The translations under genes and the position numbers were made by a program. Source: Struthio camelus (Eukaryota; Chordata; Aves; Struthioniformes; Struthionidae). Taken from it: a stretch of DNA of 64,000 nt. The notes beneath the pieces were generated by a model, which was not told where the DNA came from, made no database searches, and was given only the letters and a program-made list of their open reading frames with translations. Of the stretch, positions 10,523-22,518 are shown piece by piece (positions within the stretch are counted from its first letter, which is position 1; every line of letters begins with the position of its first letter). Where the stretch lies: assembly GCF_040807025.1 (NCBI RefSeq), contig NC_090964.1:3906001-3970000 (forward strand), read 5' to 3'.

Positions 10523-13255
10523 CTGCATTGGACAGGGAAAAAGAAACAGCTAAGTCAGTGCAATGCATGAGTTACAGCACCAGCATCGTTAATGCACATT
10601 ATGAGGAACTACTGATTACTTTTGTTGGTATTTTATTCTCAACTGAAGGGAGACCAACCAACCAAGGAAGATTTAGAGCCCCATACCTTTAGGGTGAGGA
10701 GTAACACTACCCACAAAATTTGGCTTCTGGGTACAAATAGGCACAAGATCTGTTGGGAAAGAGATCCAAGGGTTTGATTCAGGCTTGGCACACTACCAGA
10801 GTTGCCTCTGAACCTCCTGCAGAGAATTTCAATATTTCCTGTGATCACAACCACTTCAGAGCCATTTCAGTATACTGGGTTTCTTAGAGCCCTCGAACAA
10901 TGTTATTTATTTTTACCGTATTTTCTTACTGCAGCATTACATCCCCACAGCTGCTAATTGCCAGGATGTTTTGAACTGAGTCTGCAGTCCCAGTGGCAGA
11001 CAACATTAACTTTCATTTTTCAGAAAGCACACTCATCAGCATGGTCCCCACCACCACCCTCAGGGTGTGGTCTTTAGAAGTTAAGGGTTAAAGACCCTAT
11101 CATTTTACCTTTTCCTCTTTCTCTCTCGGTGCATCACATAGTTTCCTAATGTACATCATGGAGAGATATGCGGCTAAACAGAAATGGATTAATTAGTGAT
11201 GAGCTTATATCTAAACCCCTAAACAGGACTCCCAAGAAGAGGAAGCAACAGAAATTGAAATAAACTTTCCATTAAGATGGAGTTTACTATATAATTTGAA
11301 GATTCACTGGAGGGCATATTTCTGTGTGGGACAATGGACAACTGGTTGACCCTTGGAGCTGAGTCTCTATGGAGAGGTGGCAGAGGAAGACAGCAAAAGA
11401 GAAATTGAGAGAGAGAAAGCAGCAGAGCCACTGAAGACAGCATTTAATTGGGGAGAATTTGCAAGCCCAAACACTTGCTATATCTCACTCATCCACATGA
11501 ACTCTTGCAAAATCACCACAGGGATGCTAGGAAACCACATACAGATCATCCCAGCTGTGCAACAGCCAACAGGAGGAGAGACTATCTACCGCAGGAGCTG
11601 GTAGGAAGAGAGATGGTGAGAGTGAGGTCTAGTGCAAACACCTGGCAGAAGGCCTTATACTACAGTTAAGCTAAGATCGTATTTAAGTGTCAAAATAATG
11701 TCTAGGGCACAAGATGTGACCACAAAGCTACATGTGGGGATCTTATAAATCCTGGTTGTCTTCTTCTATCCTCACCAAGAACATAATTTTGCAATGAAAC
11801 TCCAGAGGTCCATCTTGCTGCTGAATGGAAAGTTTCCAGTTCAGGTCTTTATTGTTGCTTTGGAAGCACATTAGAAAAGCAACAGAGGTGACTGTGACTG
11901 TGTAAAAAGAGCAGAAAAATGGAGCAAAAAGGTATGTGTGTGAGAGCGTAAGTATAAACACGTGGATGGGCAGATAAGCAGGGGGGGATAATAATAACAA
12001 TTGTCTCCTAGGGTCGTCTCGGGAGTTTAAGCAATTTGGTGCCAGTAGTAGCACTGGACAATTTTCCTGACGGAATATGTTTGGCAGCTAAAGGATCAGG
12101 ATTATCAATCTGATTCTATACTTTCTACAGCCCTGAGATTCATTACAGGAAATTAATTCACAGGAAAAGGAAATAGCATTAAAGTAGGCAAAAGTGTTTG
12201 CCTACAGTGACAGATAGTCTTTAAAAAAGTAGAGACTATCACATATACTGCAAAGCAGAAGAAAGGCAGCACCAAAAGAAGGTACATTATCACAGACACA
12301 GAAGAAATGCACATTGGGCAGCATGGCTTTTCTGGGGAAGACCTGGCTCAGCATCTGCCATTACAGGTCCTCCAGAGGTTGCATAAAGGCTTCTCTCTTC
12401 CCAGTGCAGTCCCTAACGGCCTGTGTTTCTCCTCACACCAGTTTCAGAGCAGAGCAACTCCAGCAACTGAATTTCATGTTGTTATATCTGAACCACATCA
12501 GCGTAAATTACAGGAGAGTCAGGCACCTCAGTAGAAATGGAAGTGGGAGCTCTCTTAACGTTCCACACACAAAACTCGACGTCTAATTTGCCTGTAGCTG
12601 TGGGAGGAACATGAAATTTTCCTTTACCCATAGGATTTGATATGCCCAGCAGAGAGATTAAATAATGTTCTGGACCCAGTGGGAAACACCTCTCTGTGCT
12701 GAATAGAGACGTGAGATGAAACCAGAGCTATCCAAGCAAACATTTCTTACCAGTTAATCTAACAGAGTTGGCTGCATGTGAAGATAGCCCAGGGGTCAGC
12801 AATAGGGTATAAGACCTTTCACCTTGACTAGTTCAAATCTGGTTCAGGTCAGTGATCACCGAATGTGGTTGCGGTGTCATACTAGCTGGTGAGCTCTCAG
12901 AAAGGAGTCAGAAATTCTCAGGGAAAAACCTCTTTATCACAGCTACAGTCATTACTAAGTGGTCATCCTTACTTCTTGTCTCGGCAGGAAGACCAAGAAC
13001 TGATTTGGTCAGGGAGAGTAAATAATCCCTCAGAGAAGGGTCAACTTTACTTCTCTTCAGCTGAAATGGGCAGGAACAGCAGGTGTAAAACCTCTTGCTG
13101 TTTGCTGTCGCTTTCCTCTGGGTCAACTGAGACATCAGTTACAGTTAGAATCATTATGGTATCTTTTGCGTTGCAACATTCATCAAAAAAAACAAAACAA
13201 AACAAAACAGAGAATGCACTGCAATGACTGGAGGGCAAGAGGTGCTGGAACTTAC
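10523..13255 (-). other. HIVEP3: HIVEP3 last intron (2,733 bp, phase 0)
   Basis: The donor is GTAAGT (13255-13250) after an exon ending in CTG. The acceptor is CCAATGCAG before AAG. Both are canonical and neither splits a codon. No nested gene, RNA gene or clear transposon was recognised within it. The short open frames here look random. Confidence 0.88.
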
Positions 13256-14316
13256 CAGCTTGGACTCATAGAGCTGTATGTTTTTGCCAAAGAACCTGTG
13301 AGGTAGAGGCATTGAAGATAATATTCCATGCTGGGCTTTATATGAGCTTTGAACTTTGTCATCTGCTGCTGATTTGCTAGTACCAGGCAAGTCCTCTTTC
13401 CCAGGGGATGGATACCTAGGTGACTCTGAACAGCCTGGGGACAACATTTTCTTCAGAGATATATATCTGACTGATGACATCTCTCTGCTCGGAGATGAAT
13501 GCCTCACAGGGGAGACTTCTCCTTCTGGTGGAAGGTGTGTTCTTGGGGACAACTCTCTTCTTGGGGAAAGATGCCTGCTGGGCGACAGCTCAAGTCTTGG
13601 TGACACACATCTCAGCGGAGATGCCTCCCTCCTGGGAGAGACACGCTGGCAAGGAGACAAACCCCTCCCTGGAGACAGGCACCTTAGAGAAGACAGTTCT
13701 CCAGTTGGCGAAAACCGTTTCGGTGAAGTTTCATTTTTGGTTAACAGGTGCTTTCTTGCTAGCATTGGTCTGCTGCTGCCACCACCTCTGCCAGAGTCCT
13801 GGCTTGGAGACCACCTTTTTCTTGGGGAGGTGTCTTTTGAGGTTGACAGGTCCACAGCTAAGGACATCTGTGGCCTTGTGACAGACTCTCTTTCAGCAGA
13901 AGCCAATTGTTCCTTGGAGGTCAAAGCTGGTCTGCGAAGACTCAGGAAGCTGTGGCACACCGCAATGTCACTGCTGTCTGCTGACCACTTTGTTTCAAGC
14001 CCTGAGGAGGAGGCCTGGTGGCCTTCACCTACTTGTTGGCTGCTGGAAACAGTTTCTTGGGCTAAGGACAATGCTGTTTCAGAGCTTTCCTCTTGAGAAG
14101 ACAGAGAGCCACCTGAAGAGTGCATTGGGAGGGCGGTATGTGTGACTTCTGGCAACTTTAAAGGTGGCTCATCTTGGCTCTCCTCTTCCTCCTCATCTTC
14201 ATCATCTTCATTGTCATCGTCATCGTCAGATTCCTCTAGGTCTGAAAACTGGTGTTCCTCAATTGGCTCAGATCCCTCCCGCCCCTCAGAGTCCTGGAAT
14301 AGGTCTTCACTGGTTC
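13256..14316 (-). CDS. HIVEP3: HIVEP3 exon: acidic domain and Ser-Pro-Arg repeats
   Basis: The 1,061-nt internal exon starts after acceptor TTTCTTCAG with GA, completing a split Gly codon, and ends at CTG before GTAAGT. It encodes visible residues 93-445. In order these are SEDLFQDSEGREGSE (from 94), strongly diagnostic of HIVEP3; EEHQFSDLEESD, running into an acidic stretch (117-141) almost wholly Asp/Glu; a Ser-rich segment; LARKHLLTKNETSP, also HIVEP3-like; and a tandem array of Ser-Pro-x-Arg hexamers (about 288-396). Acidic and S/T-P-x-R/K regions after the second finger pair are hallmarks of ZAS proteins. The SP motifs suit proline-directed kinases. The minus-strand frame also runs into both introns because no stop occurs near the borders, but the splice sites and flanking phases fix the exon. 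Confidence 0.95.
13424..13711 (-). repeat. HIVEP3: 16-unit 18-bp coding repeat (SPxRxL hexamers)
   Basis: Visible residues 294-389 divide without gaps into sixteen hexamers of the form S-P-x-R-x-L, such as SPRREL, SPSRHL and SPLRCV. A few have decayed (SSLRCL, PPEGEV, SLKKML). The DNA period is therefore 18 bp over 288 bp. Codon-level divergence between units shows an old array rather than a recent expansion. HIVEP1/2 carry comparable SPRR-type arrays; human HIVEP3, as I recall it, has a more eroded one. Confidence 0.85.
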
Positions 14317-16639
14317 CTGAAGAAATGAGGAAATAATAGAAAATAGGGAGCATAAAATACACTTATAGAGACCAATTTTGTGCTAAATCACAACTGCTCA
14401 AGAGTTCTAAGGGGCCAAGGGGCAAGAAGACACAGCTATTGCCTAATCTGCCCATCTCCTGCTTTGAATCCTGCAATCTCATGCTCTCTTCAAGCTCTGC
14501 TCCTGATGATTCCAGTCCTGATTCATTGCCTTGACCTCAGTGAGTCCCACCACTGGGACCAAATATTCCAGCCTAATTTTGATTCCAGCCATTGCTCTGT
14601 CAACACATTCGGCCATCAGTCTGTTTCCCATGTACACCTTCACATACCATGCCTGCCTTTCTTTAGGAATGCAAAAAAGAGAGCCATTTTTTTATTAGAT
14701 TACCAGAATAGCAGCACTATCATCCTTTGATGTGCTTTTTTATGACTATTCATTGCAATGGTGCTTATGACACATCTGTATCCGCCAAGGTATGGGAAGG
14801 TTGCTGGGTTAACTGCTCCCATTCTCCACATGTTGAGCCTTGTCCTGTCCAGATTACATGGCATTTGAATGGAACAACACAGGACTTTTAATAAAACACA
14901 AACAATAGGGTTGAAAGAACCTCTGTGGATTTTCCCCATCCCTCATTTTGATTGGTTCTAGCTCTGCTGCAGACAGCTCTTTGGAGCAGAGGCTTTTCCT
15001 GTGTATCTGTGGAATGCCTTGCACAGTGACGCTTTTGCCATACCAAAATCATTGTTAATAAGAGCTTGCGTACAGCTCACGTACTTTGTGGAATATACAG
15101 AAATTTGAGAGGATTTGGGATATCACAATCTGCAGGTAAAAATATAGTACCTCTCTCCTAATTTAAGAGCCAGCAGAAGCTTTCCGAGATCAGTACCAAG
15201 CTCCCAAGTGGTTCCATGCCGGCTAACCCTCTGCGCTACTCTCTACTGAGAAAATCTGCATCTTCCCATGCCAGATGTGCAGGGATACAGGCAGAAATGT
15301 AAGCTCAGTCTAAAGAGGTCCATCGGGAACAGCCACTGGATGTCACTGTAGCTCAACAAAATTGCAGCGTCAGGAGGATTTTCAAGTTCCCACTGTTCAG
15401 GAGGGGCTAATAAAATATCAGTTTCTCAAACTCCGTGCCAAGCACCAAGAAGATCCGTTCAGTATTCCTGGGACATGCCTGCTCCCCAGCTTTGGACGGG
15501 GAGTGCTGGATGCTGCTTTGACATCTGCATGAAGCAGCATTGCAGCACTAACTGACTGCAGCACTGCTGGCCTCTTTTCCTGGTCAGTTCAGCCTAGGAC
15601 ACTATTTCTCGTATGATGAACACAGCATTCACTGAAACAGTTTTCCATTTAGGGCTGCCATCCATCAGCAAGACAAGCCGGAAGGGAAACTAAACGGCGT
15701 TAAAGTTGAGGCTGGACCACACCTGCCTGCAGCAGTCAGGGTGGTTTTTCGGAACAGGACTTGGCCACACAGTGAGAAGTCACTGTGATCTATGGATAAA
15801 AAGCCTAATTCAGTTTACTTTGAATAATGGAGCCTTACTATTAAATGTTCGTGAAGTATTTGGCAATTGAGACACTCGTGAAACAAGACATGTATTTTAG
15901 CATGGATGATTATTCATCCAAGAGTCAGACTGAAATGCATCTCATTTGCTTCCGCTGTTTAGAAAATATCTGTTAACTGGTCAATAAAGCAAGATTAGAC
16001 CTACCACAGAAATCATACAGTGTCTAGTTGAAGTCAGCAGCCTTCCACAAAGAGGCTGACTTGCATTGTGAAATGACTGTATAATGATGGTGTTTGCTGG
16101 ACCCAGTATCCAGTGACGGGTTATTTGCAAACTCTCAAAGGAACTGAGTTCAGAACAAATATTATTCCAAATGACTGGTTCTCCCAGCTCTAGGACAAAC
16201 TTTGCAAATGTCTTGCCTGGAAAGGGAACGCATTTCACTACCAGATCTGTGACCCAGTCACTGTCTCTGGTTTTTGGTTTTGACATCTTCGGGCTTAGGG
16301 ACAGACAGACAGCTACAGCCTCAGCCTCAGCCTCTGCTTCTTAGTTTCAGGCCCTGAGAGCCTTGTCCTGTGTGGTCTGCTTTCTTGGCACCGATCACAC
16401 AACAGACAGGCGCTGGCACGACAGACAGCAAGGTCAGAAGTACACAGTAAGGGAAACGTGAAGCCAGCTCCACATAGGGAAGTTGTTTGGATTTGCCACA
16501 CAGGAAAATAGTTCAGTGAGTCCTGGGACAGCCCAAACGGAGTTTGCTTTGGCCTCCTAGCATGCTCCTAGTAGACAGAAAGAAAGCTCAGACCTGAACC
16601 ATGAGCCCTGGCTTCTTGCAACAGAGATACATTTTGCTG

Positions 16640-16725
16640 AGCTAATGGGGAGAGAAAGGGCAAGTAAGGAGAGGAGAGAGAGGGAGGGAGAAATGGGGGG
16701 AAGAAGGGAGGAAGGAACGAGTGAA
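16640..16725. repeat. Purine-rich low-complexity tract
   Basis: Almost continuous G/A on the plus strand, with GGGAGGGAG and GAGAGAG blocks. Such polypurine stretches can form triplex-type structures. No gene signal is seen here. Confidence 0.75.
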
Positions 16726-19700
16726 AATGTGCCTGGTCAATGACATTATCTGAGGGCTCTATGCTCCATTTCATTACCCTCGTTTTATTCTAATGTTATT
16801 CCACCAAACTGGCGCAATTGCACCAAGGAAAATGCGTGCAAGAGTGAAGAATTAGGCTCAAATCTCCTTTACAGTAACACTCCCTTCTTTCACCTGCCCC
16901 TTAAATAGAAATAAAAAACAATCATTTGAAATATAGCTCCAATTTAAAATAATCCAGGGAGTTTTAGCAACTACTTTTCCCTCCCCTTTGCCCCAGGCTC
17001 CCGAAGGAAAACACAAAACTTTCTGCACTAGTTTGTTTTACATGGAAATGGTCATTTTTCAGTTACAAGAAAGAGAGGAGACAGTCTCTGAGTACATGGG
17101 GGAATGCTCTTTCCAATTCACTGCGCTGAGAGCAGGGGAGGTGGGATGCAGCTGTGATCTCTAATTTCTCATGCACCTTTCTGCCATTTCTATATTCTTT
17201 TCTCATTCATCCACATAGCCCCAACCACTACTGTGCAGAATATGATTTTCTAACCCCGTTCCTGGCTGCTTTATTTTGTATGTACTTGGCATTTATGAGC
17301 AATGGGCCTCCTGACTCATGAAGCAAAATATCTGAAATTTCAGCAAAAGTCCAGTGTTAGCTTTAACCCGGTAAAACAGAAGATGGATAGAAAGAAAGGA
17401 AACGTTACTCTGACACCAAGCTTTCCTATTTTCACCTTTCTGCATTCCTTCCTGGCAGACTGTCCCCTTTATACAAACACAAATGGTCTTCATCAATGGG
17501 AGGAAATGGGGACTGTATATTTTTTGTAATTCTAAAATTACATAGATCGCTTGCATAATGCAATGAAGTCCAGACAGCTAAACACATTCCAGCAAGCAGC
17601 CATGCAGCCAACAGCAACAACAAGAGAGGATTCCTTTCCGAAAGCTAATGGGATCCTGCCTCTCTAGAGTCTAGGTAGGTCCTTTCCTTGCTGGGCTGAG
17701 CAGGTGTCCACGAACCACGTGTTCGTTGTTCACAATTAGTCAGGGACCAATGATTTCACGATGGCAAGAAGAAAGGTCTCCCAGCTGACAGTCCCACTCA
17801 TTCTGCTGTGTACTACCCAGGGCTGAAAGGCAGACCTTTGGTAAGGCTTTTGTTTTAAGCCTATTCTTTTAAGGAGAGCAAAGGCTGAGGCCAGCTCAGC
17901 CGTCTCACCTGCTAGCCCTCCGTTTTCGTAAGCAGAATGCTCCTGTCAGTTTACAGCCTTGAATGGCTTTCAAACAGCTCGCACAATATGCTGCTCACAA
18001 TGCACTACTATTAACCCTGTACGAGCCTGGGAATGAAAGACTGAACAAAATAATTAACGAAAGCATTCCCCTGGACTTGTGAAGCAAGCCCTTGCAGTTC
18101 TGCCCTCAGAAGCCTTCAATTATGTGTAACATAAATAGGATTTCTGATTTGCTGGTTTTCAAAAGCGACACTCAATTAATGTGATTCATTAATTCTAATT
18201 GACTGTAATGGAAAGGTTTAAGATAATAGTTGTTCTTTTCGGAGTCACGCAACCAGCATTTCAGTAGCCACTCTCCTCTTCCCCTATCTAGCTTTGATCC
18301 ACAGAAAAATCACCTACAGGTAGTACAACAGCAGGGAGAGATTTTCAGAGGCCATCAGCTAATCCATTATTCTAAGTGAGTTCACAGGCTGAAGGAGTCC
18401 TCCAGCAATCTGACACTGGAGCGGCCTTCCACTGCCTCACACCACACTAACACTTTTCCCTTGTGGTGGTTGCTACAAAATCCTCGACTAGACTTTCTTT
18501 TCTCCATGCCCTCCTCCCCCCACAATAAACTTTGGTAAGACCACTGCCAAATACAGAACGTCTCTGCCTAATCAAAAGGCTGCTTTGAAGAGCAGAACAA
18601 AAGTCGGGAGCACAATCAGATTTAAAAGGGAGAAAACCACCCCTTAAGGCAGAGTAGCACATTGGCAGCCAGGTTGGAGATCCTTAACCCTGGTGTAGCT
18701 GTCTATTCTGTGTGGCCTTGGACAGCCCTCTGTCCACCCCTCTTCCAGGCTGCTGTGAAGCACAATTCATTAGCGTGTGTACAGAGCGACATGTTATGTG
18801 TGGTGACATGCAGAGTGAGCTGTTTTCTGCCCTAAGCTTCTGCCACGCAAAAGTTTCTCTAACGTGAAACTCTGGTAACACCACTGGGTCCATGTGAGAA
18901 CAGGGCAGTGCCTCTGTGAACTGACATGGTTTTAGGAAAGTATTTCAGTGAAAAGGAGAGATGCAACTCAGGAAAGGCACAAGGAAAGTGGGAATGGGTT
19001 TCTCATAATGGCTGTAGAAGTGTTGTAGGCCTCGTTTCTTTCTCCCATTTCCTTGTTCTCTGACTGCCTAAGTGGCTATACCTGGCCCAAACGTGAACAT
19101 AAGCTTGCAGCATCACACACGAAAAAGCAGGGTACTGCTGCAGTGGGAGATCACTGGGGGTTTGGGATTTGTTAACCAGTTGGCCTCCGTAGATGTCTTC
19201 TAGAGTTTCACTGCTGTCAAGCTGAGCAATGGTCTGTTAAGGTCAAGGAGAGTCTTATTAGCCCTCCAAGCTACATTTATCCCACAACAGTGACATGGGC
19301 CCTGCAGCCAACTGACACAGAAGAGCCCACATCTGTACCTCTTTGCCTCCAAAACGGGGTGACCACATCCAGCATCCTTTCTGGGAATGGTTCCTGGCCC
19401 ATGCTGATTCCCAAACTGTGCTCAGTAGTTTTTTGACAGAGTGGTAGTTGGCCTGTACCAGAGATGTATCAGGGACCGTTCCTACAGCTTAACACTTGAC
19501 ACAATGATGTGTCAGTGCCTGTAAATGTTCCCCAGCACTGTTTAATTAACTGGTGTCGATACAGCCTGAGGACACAGCGCACTGGGGGAGCAGAAGAGGA
19601 AAGCAAGGAGAGGCTGCGCAGTGCAGCTGTTCCAAATTCAGATTTTCAAAAGCTGAGGCTTAAAGCACCTTCGAGGGTCCCAGCTCGAGGGCCAGGCTGC

Positions 19701-21008
19701 ACAGCTACTCGCTGCCTCCTAAGCAACCCGTGAGTGCACAGGTCCAGAGGGAGCAGCATTCACCGAAAAGCAGAACCACCTGCGTTATGCACCAAGATCT
19801 GCCTTCCATGAAGCAGGGAAGGCTACAGACTGTAACAGAGAGTGAATCCCCTATCCATGGTGGACTCGTAAGGAAATGAACTTAGTAACTTTTAATTACC
19901 TATGAAGCAGGAAGCATGTCCGTGTCCCAGGAACCTGCCCCTTTCCCAATAAATCCTCTGATGGACTTGACCTCAGCAGGGGACCAGGGGTGATAAGCAC
20001 TGTTTGTTGTTCCTGCCGAGTTAACATTCCCTGGCTCACAGCAATGTCTCCCGAACTCGCTCAGCTGATGTTCACTTTATAAAAATAACTGCGGCGCCAT
20101 GTGTTTTATGAAGTTCGTGTTAACTCATTGTCAACAAACCGTTGTGGGCTGTGGCAAAATGAATCCCAGGGACCAGGGAATCAAAATTATTTGGGGTGAG
20201 ACAGGGGAATGGAACGGGAAATGGGAAAGAACAACACTCGGTGCAGCCACAAGAGCTGCTTTCATACAGGGCTTTCTGGGGTGGCAGCCAGGATGGGTCA
20301 ACAGTGTCATGCCCGGACTGTAGGGCAATGCAAACAGAGAACACCACGGTGCTCTGTGGCACTAAGTATTTTATCCAGGAATAAACATACTGGGACAGAG
20401 ATAGATCTGTACTCTTAGAGCCTCTCTTCCCTCTATAGCAAGTATGTATAGTGTCTGCTATAAATGCAAACGACCTACTGAATGCAAATGGAAATGACCC
20501 AAAATTTCATGACAACTTGAGATCTGCTACTCTGAAGGCTTCTTCCCAGTCATTCCTACACTGAGGCTCCAACTCAGGATACCCAGGGCCTTGCTAAAGG
20601 AAACAGAATAACAATCATAAAAACATCTAACTGTTCCCAAGACACTCATAACCTAACCCTTCACAGCTGTCGGAGTGCAGGCTCCAATAATTTGGGTAAA
20701 ATATCTTTTTCTAGCTCAAACAGCTAAGTATACATTAGACTTCCCCATGTTTCTTCAGCTCCTAGCTTGGAGATCCTTCTCATCTTTCCCTCAATATTTA
20801 TGACTGGACAACAGGCAGAAGCTTTCATGGTGACCACCGCATTCCTGCTGGCTGCTACCCAGCCTCACAGGAAGAGATCTGCTTCTTGGGATGACTTCTG
20901 TGAAATTCAGCTACAGATCCTAGAAACCAGGGCAGAAATTATTGAATCAGGGAGCCATTTGTACTTCCCAAAAAGCAGACTCCTGAATTCGCAGAGCCTT
21001 TGACAGAC

Positions 21009-21009
<1 letters not shown>

Positions 21010-21063
<54 letters not shown>
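21010..21063. repeat. (TG)n dinucleotide microsatellite
   Basis: About 27 near-perfect TG units inside the second visible HIVEP3 intron, followed by a degraded TGTTTGGGTG tail. In the sense of HIVEP3 pre-mRNA it reads (CA)n. Confidence 0.95.
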
Positions 21064-21066
<3 letters not shown>

Positions 21067-22419
21067 GGTGTGTGTTTGTGCATAAGCAGATGACAGAAAT
21101 AAGAAGGTGAATCTGGGTAAACGCATCTTCTTGTAAAGCATTCAGAATAATGCTATTAAATGTCAAAGCACTATGTTACTTTGGTTCTGCTGGCTCTTTC
21201 CGTACTGAGAAATCTCCCAGGTCATTACTGACCTGGGTGGTTCACCTTCATCCTATGCATGGAGAAGATCTGCCATATGCAGACATGGGAGAGTGAGGGG
21301 TGAGGGGAAGCACTGCCCTAAGCCACCCACAACCCCATCCTGGCTTTGCTGAGGCCTCCATCAGTGGTGCAGGGTCCAAACTAGACCTATCTGCAGAGAC
21401 AGGAGCAGCTCATGCATGCATCAGTCCCTCCAGAGACAGCCCTAGTTTGCATTGCTAAGTGTCCCAGGAGAAGCCAAAGGCAGTAACATGAGCAGGTCCC
21501 TAGAAGATGATCCCTGTGGAAACATCCTTCTTCGGAGTCCCTTTCAGAAAGGAGGGATCACCTGAATCATTAAAACTCCTGTCCTGCAGGAGCGCACCTC
21601 TTCTGCAAGAACACCACCCCAGCCTCCACAGGCTATACACCTCCCCTGCACCCATGGGGCTGGCCAGGGCTGGCCTGGAAGCTGGCAGGGCTCCTCTCTG
21701 CAACGTACACTATGCCTGGAGGGAACGGCACAGAGAATCAGCACGTGCGCTTGCTCACACCCAGAACTTCAACTCCAGTAAAATATGCTATCAGATCCTA
21801 CCAGCTGCGGGCCAGGACCGATCTTTTCTCCTTCACCTAAAAGATTGCCCTTGTGGCAGCAAAGGGGCATTTGCAGCCTCATGTGAGGTATCTTGGGTTG
21901 TGGTGGGGGGCAGTCTTGGTCTTCTGGTTTCTGAGACTCCCTCTACAGTCAGGAGACAGATAGGCTCTTCCAGAGCACAGTAGTCCAACTTCTGCTCTAA
22001 ACCACCTTCTAGAGAGACCCAAAATACTAAGAAGCACCTTCTCGCGACACAGACCCACTATTTATTACTGTCTATGTAGCCCACATGCAGAGTGCTGGCA
22101 CAAACACAGGATGCACCTTATCAGTCTACTTACTCATCTCTCTCTATAGCTGGCAGAAATACTTTTGACAAACATGCACAAATCCCCACAGCAGGGAGAC
22201 ATGGGCTCACAGATTGTACCCCACGGCAGTAGCCTCCCAGAAGGGCGCTGTAACTGAATCAGTGCAAGCAGATATCCACCGTTCAGTGCTGGAAGGAGCC
22301 TGGGGTGAACAAAACCACTGCCTGTATTTGACAGGACGTTCTGTGGAGCACGTCCCCTGGCTGAATTGACATTGCCCTCTCCCAGCAGCAATAGCAAGGT
22401 TCAGAATATTAAATTTTAC

Positions 22420-22518
22420 CTTCTTCGGCTTCCAGATCCACCAGTGAAGATACCAACACGCCCATCTCCTGACATTTTTTGCTGTGGGCCTTTGACTTCA
22501 TATGTTTAGTCAGATTCC
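22420..22518 (-). CDS. HIVEP3: HIVEP3 exon: end of second ZAS-C zinc finger
   Basis: The 99-nt exon follows acceptor TCCCTTGCAG at 22519. It starts with GG, completing Gly59, and ends with the first G of Gly92 before GTAAAA. It encodes [15 protein letters not shown], giving the two zinc-binding histidines (His64 and His70, spacing H-x5-H) of the second finger. The linker is [17 protein letters not shown]. The H-x5-H spacing and the KHMKSKAH motif are constant in Schnurri/ZAS proteins. The finger is thus assembled from two exons over 9 kb apart. The linker appears about four residues longer than human HIVEP3 as I remember it. No initiator ATG is involved and the exon is too short to stand out as an open frame, but both splice sites and phase fit. 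Confidence 0.95.

Larger units (their letters stand above)
14317..22419 (-). other. HIVEP3: HIVEP3 intron (8,103 bp, phase 1)
   Basis: The donor is GTAAAA (22419-22414) after GAAGAAG. The acceptor is CATTTCTTCAG. The first base of a Gly codon lies upstream and the last two downstream. It contains a purine-rich tract (16640-16725), a (TG)n microsatellite (21010-21063) and AT-rich conserved-looking segments near 17.9-18.2 kb and 19.9-20.2 kb. No exon or RNA gene was recognised. Confidence 0.85.

Noticed and set aside
13154..13255. Extension of the HIVEP3 repeat exon past 13256 in the same frame
   Set aside because: A canonical GTAAGT donor at 13255 and matching phase at the next acceptor show this is intron that happens to stay open.
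13356..14096. Long plus-strand open frame (246 codons) opposite the HIVEP3 repeat exon
   Set aside because: It is the antisense shadow of the 18-bp periodic coding repeat. Its LGD-type hexamers are just the complement of the SP-R units, and the minus strand has splice sites, phase match and homology.
20939..21166. Minus-strand frames rich in HT dipeptides
   Set aside because: Direct translation of the (TG)n repeat on the opposite strand.
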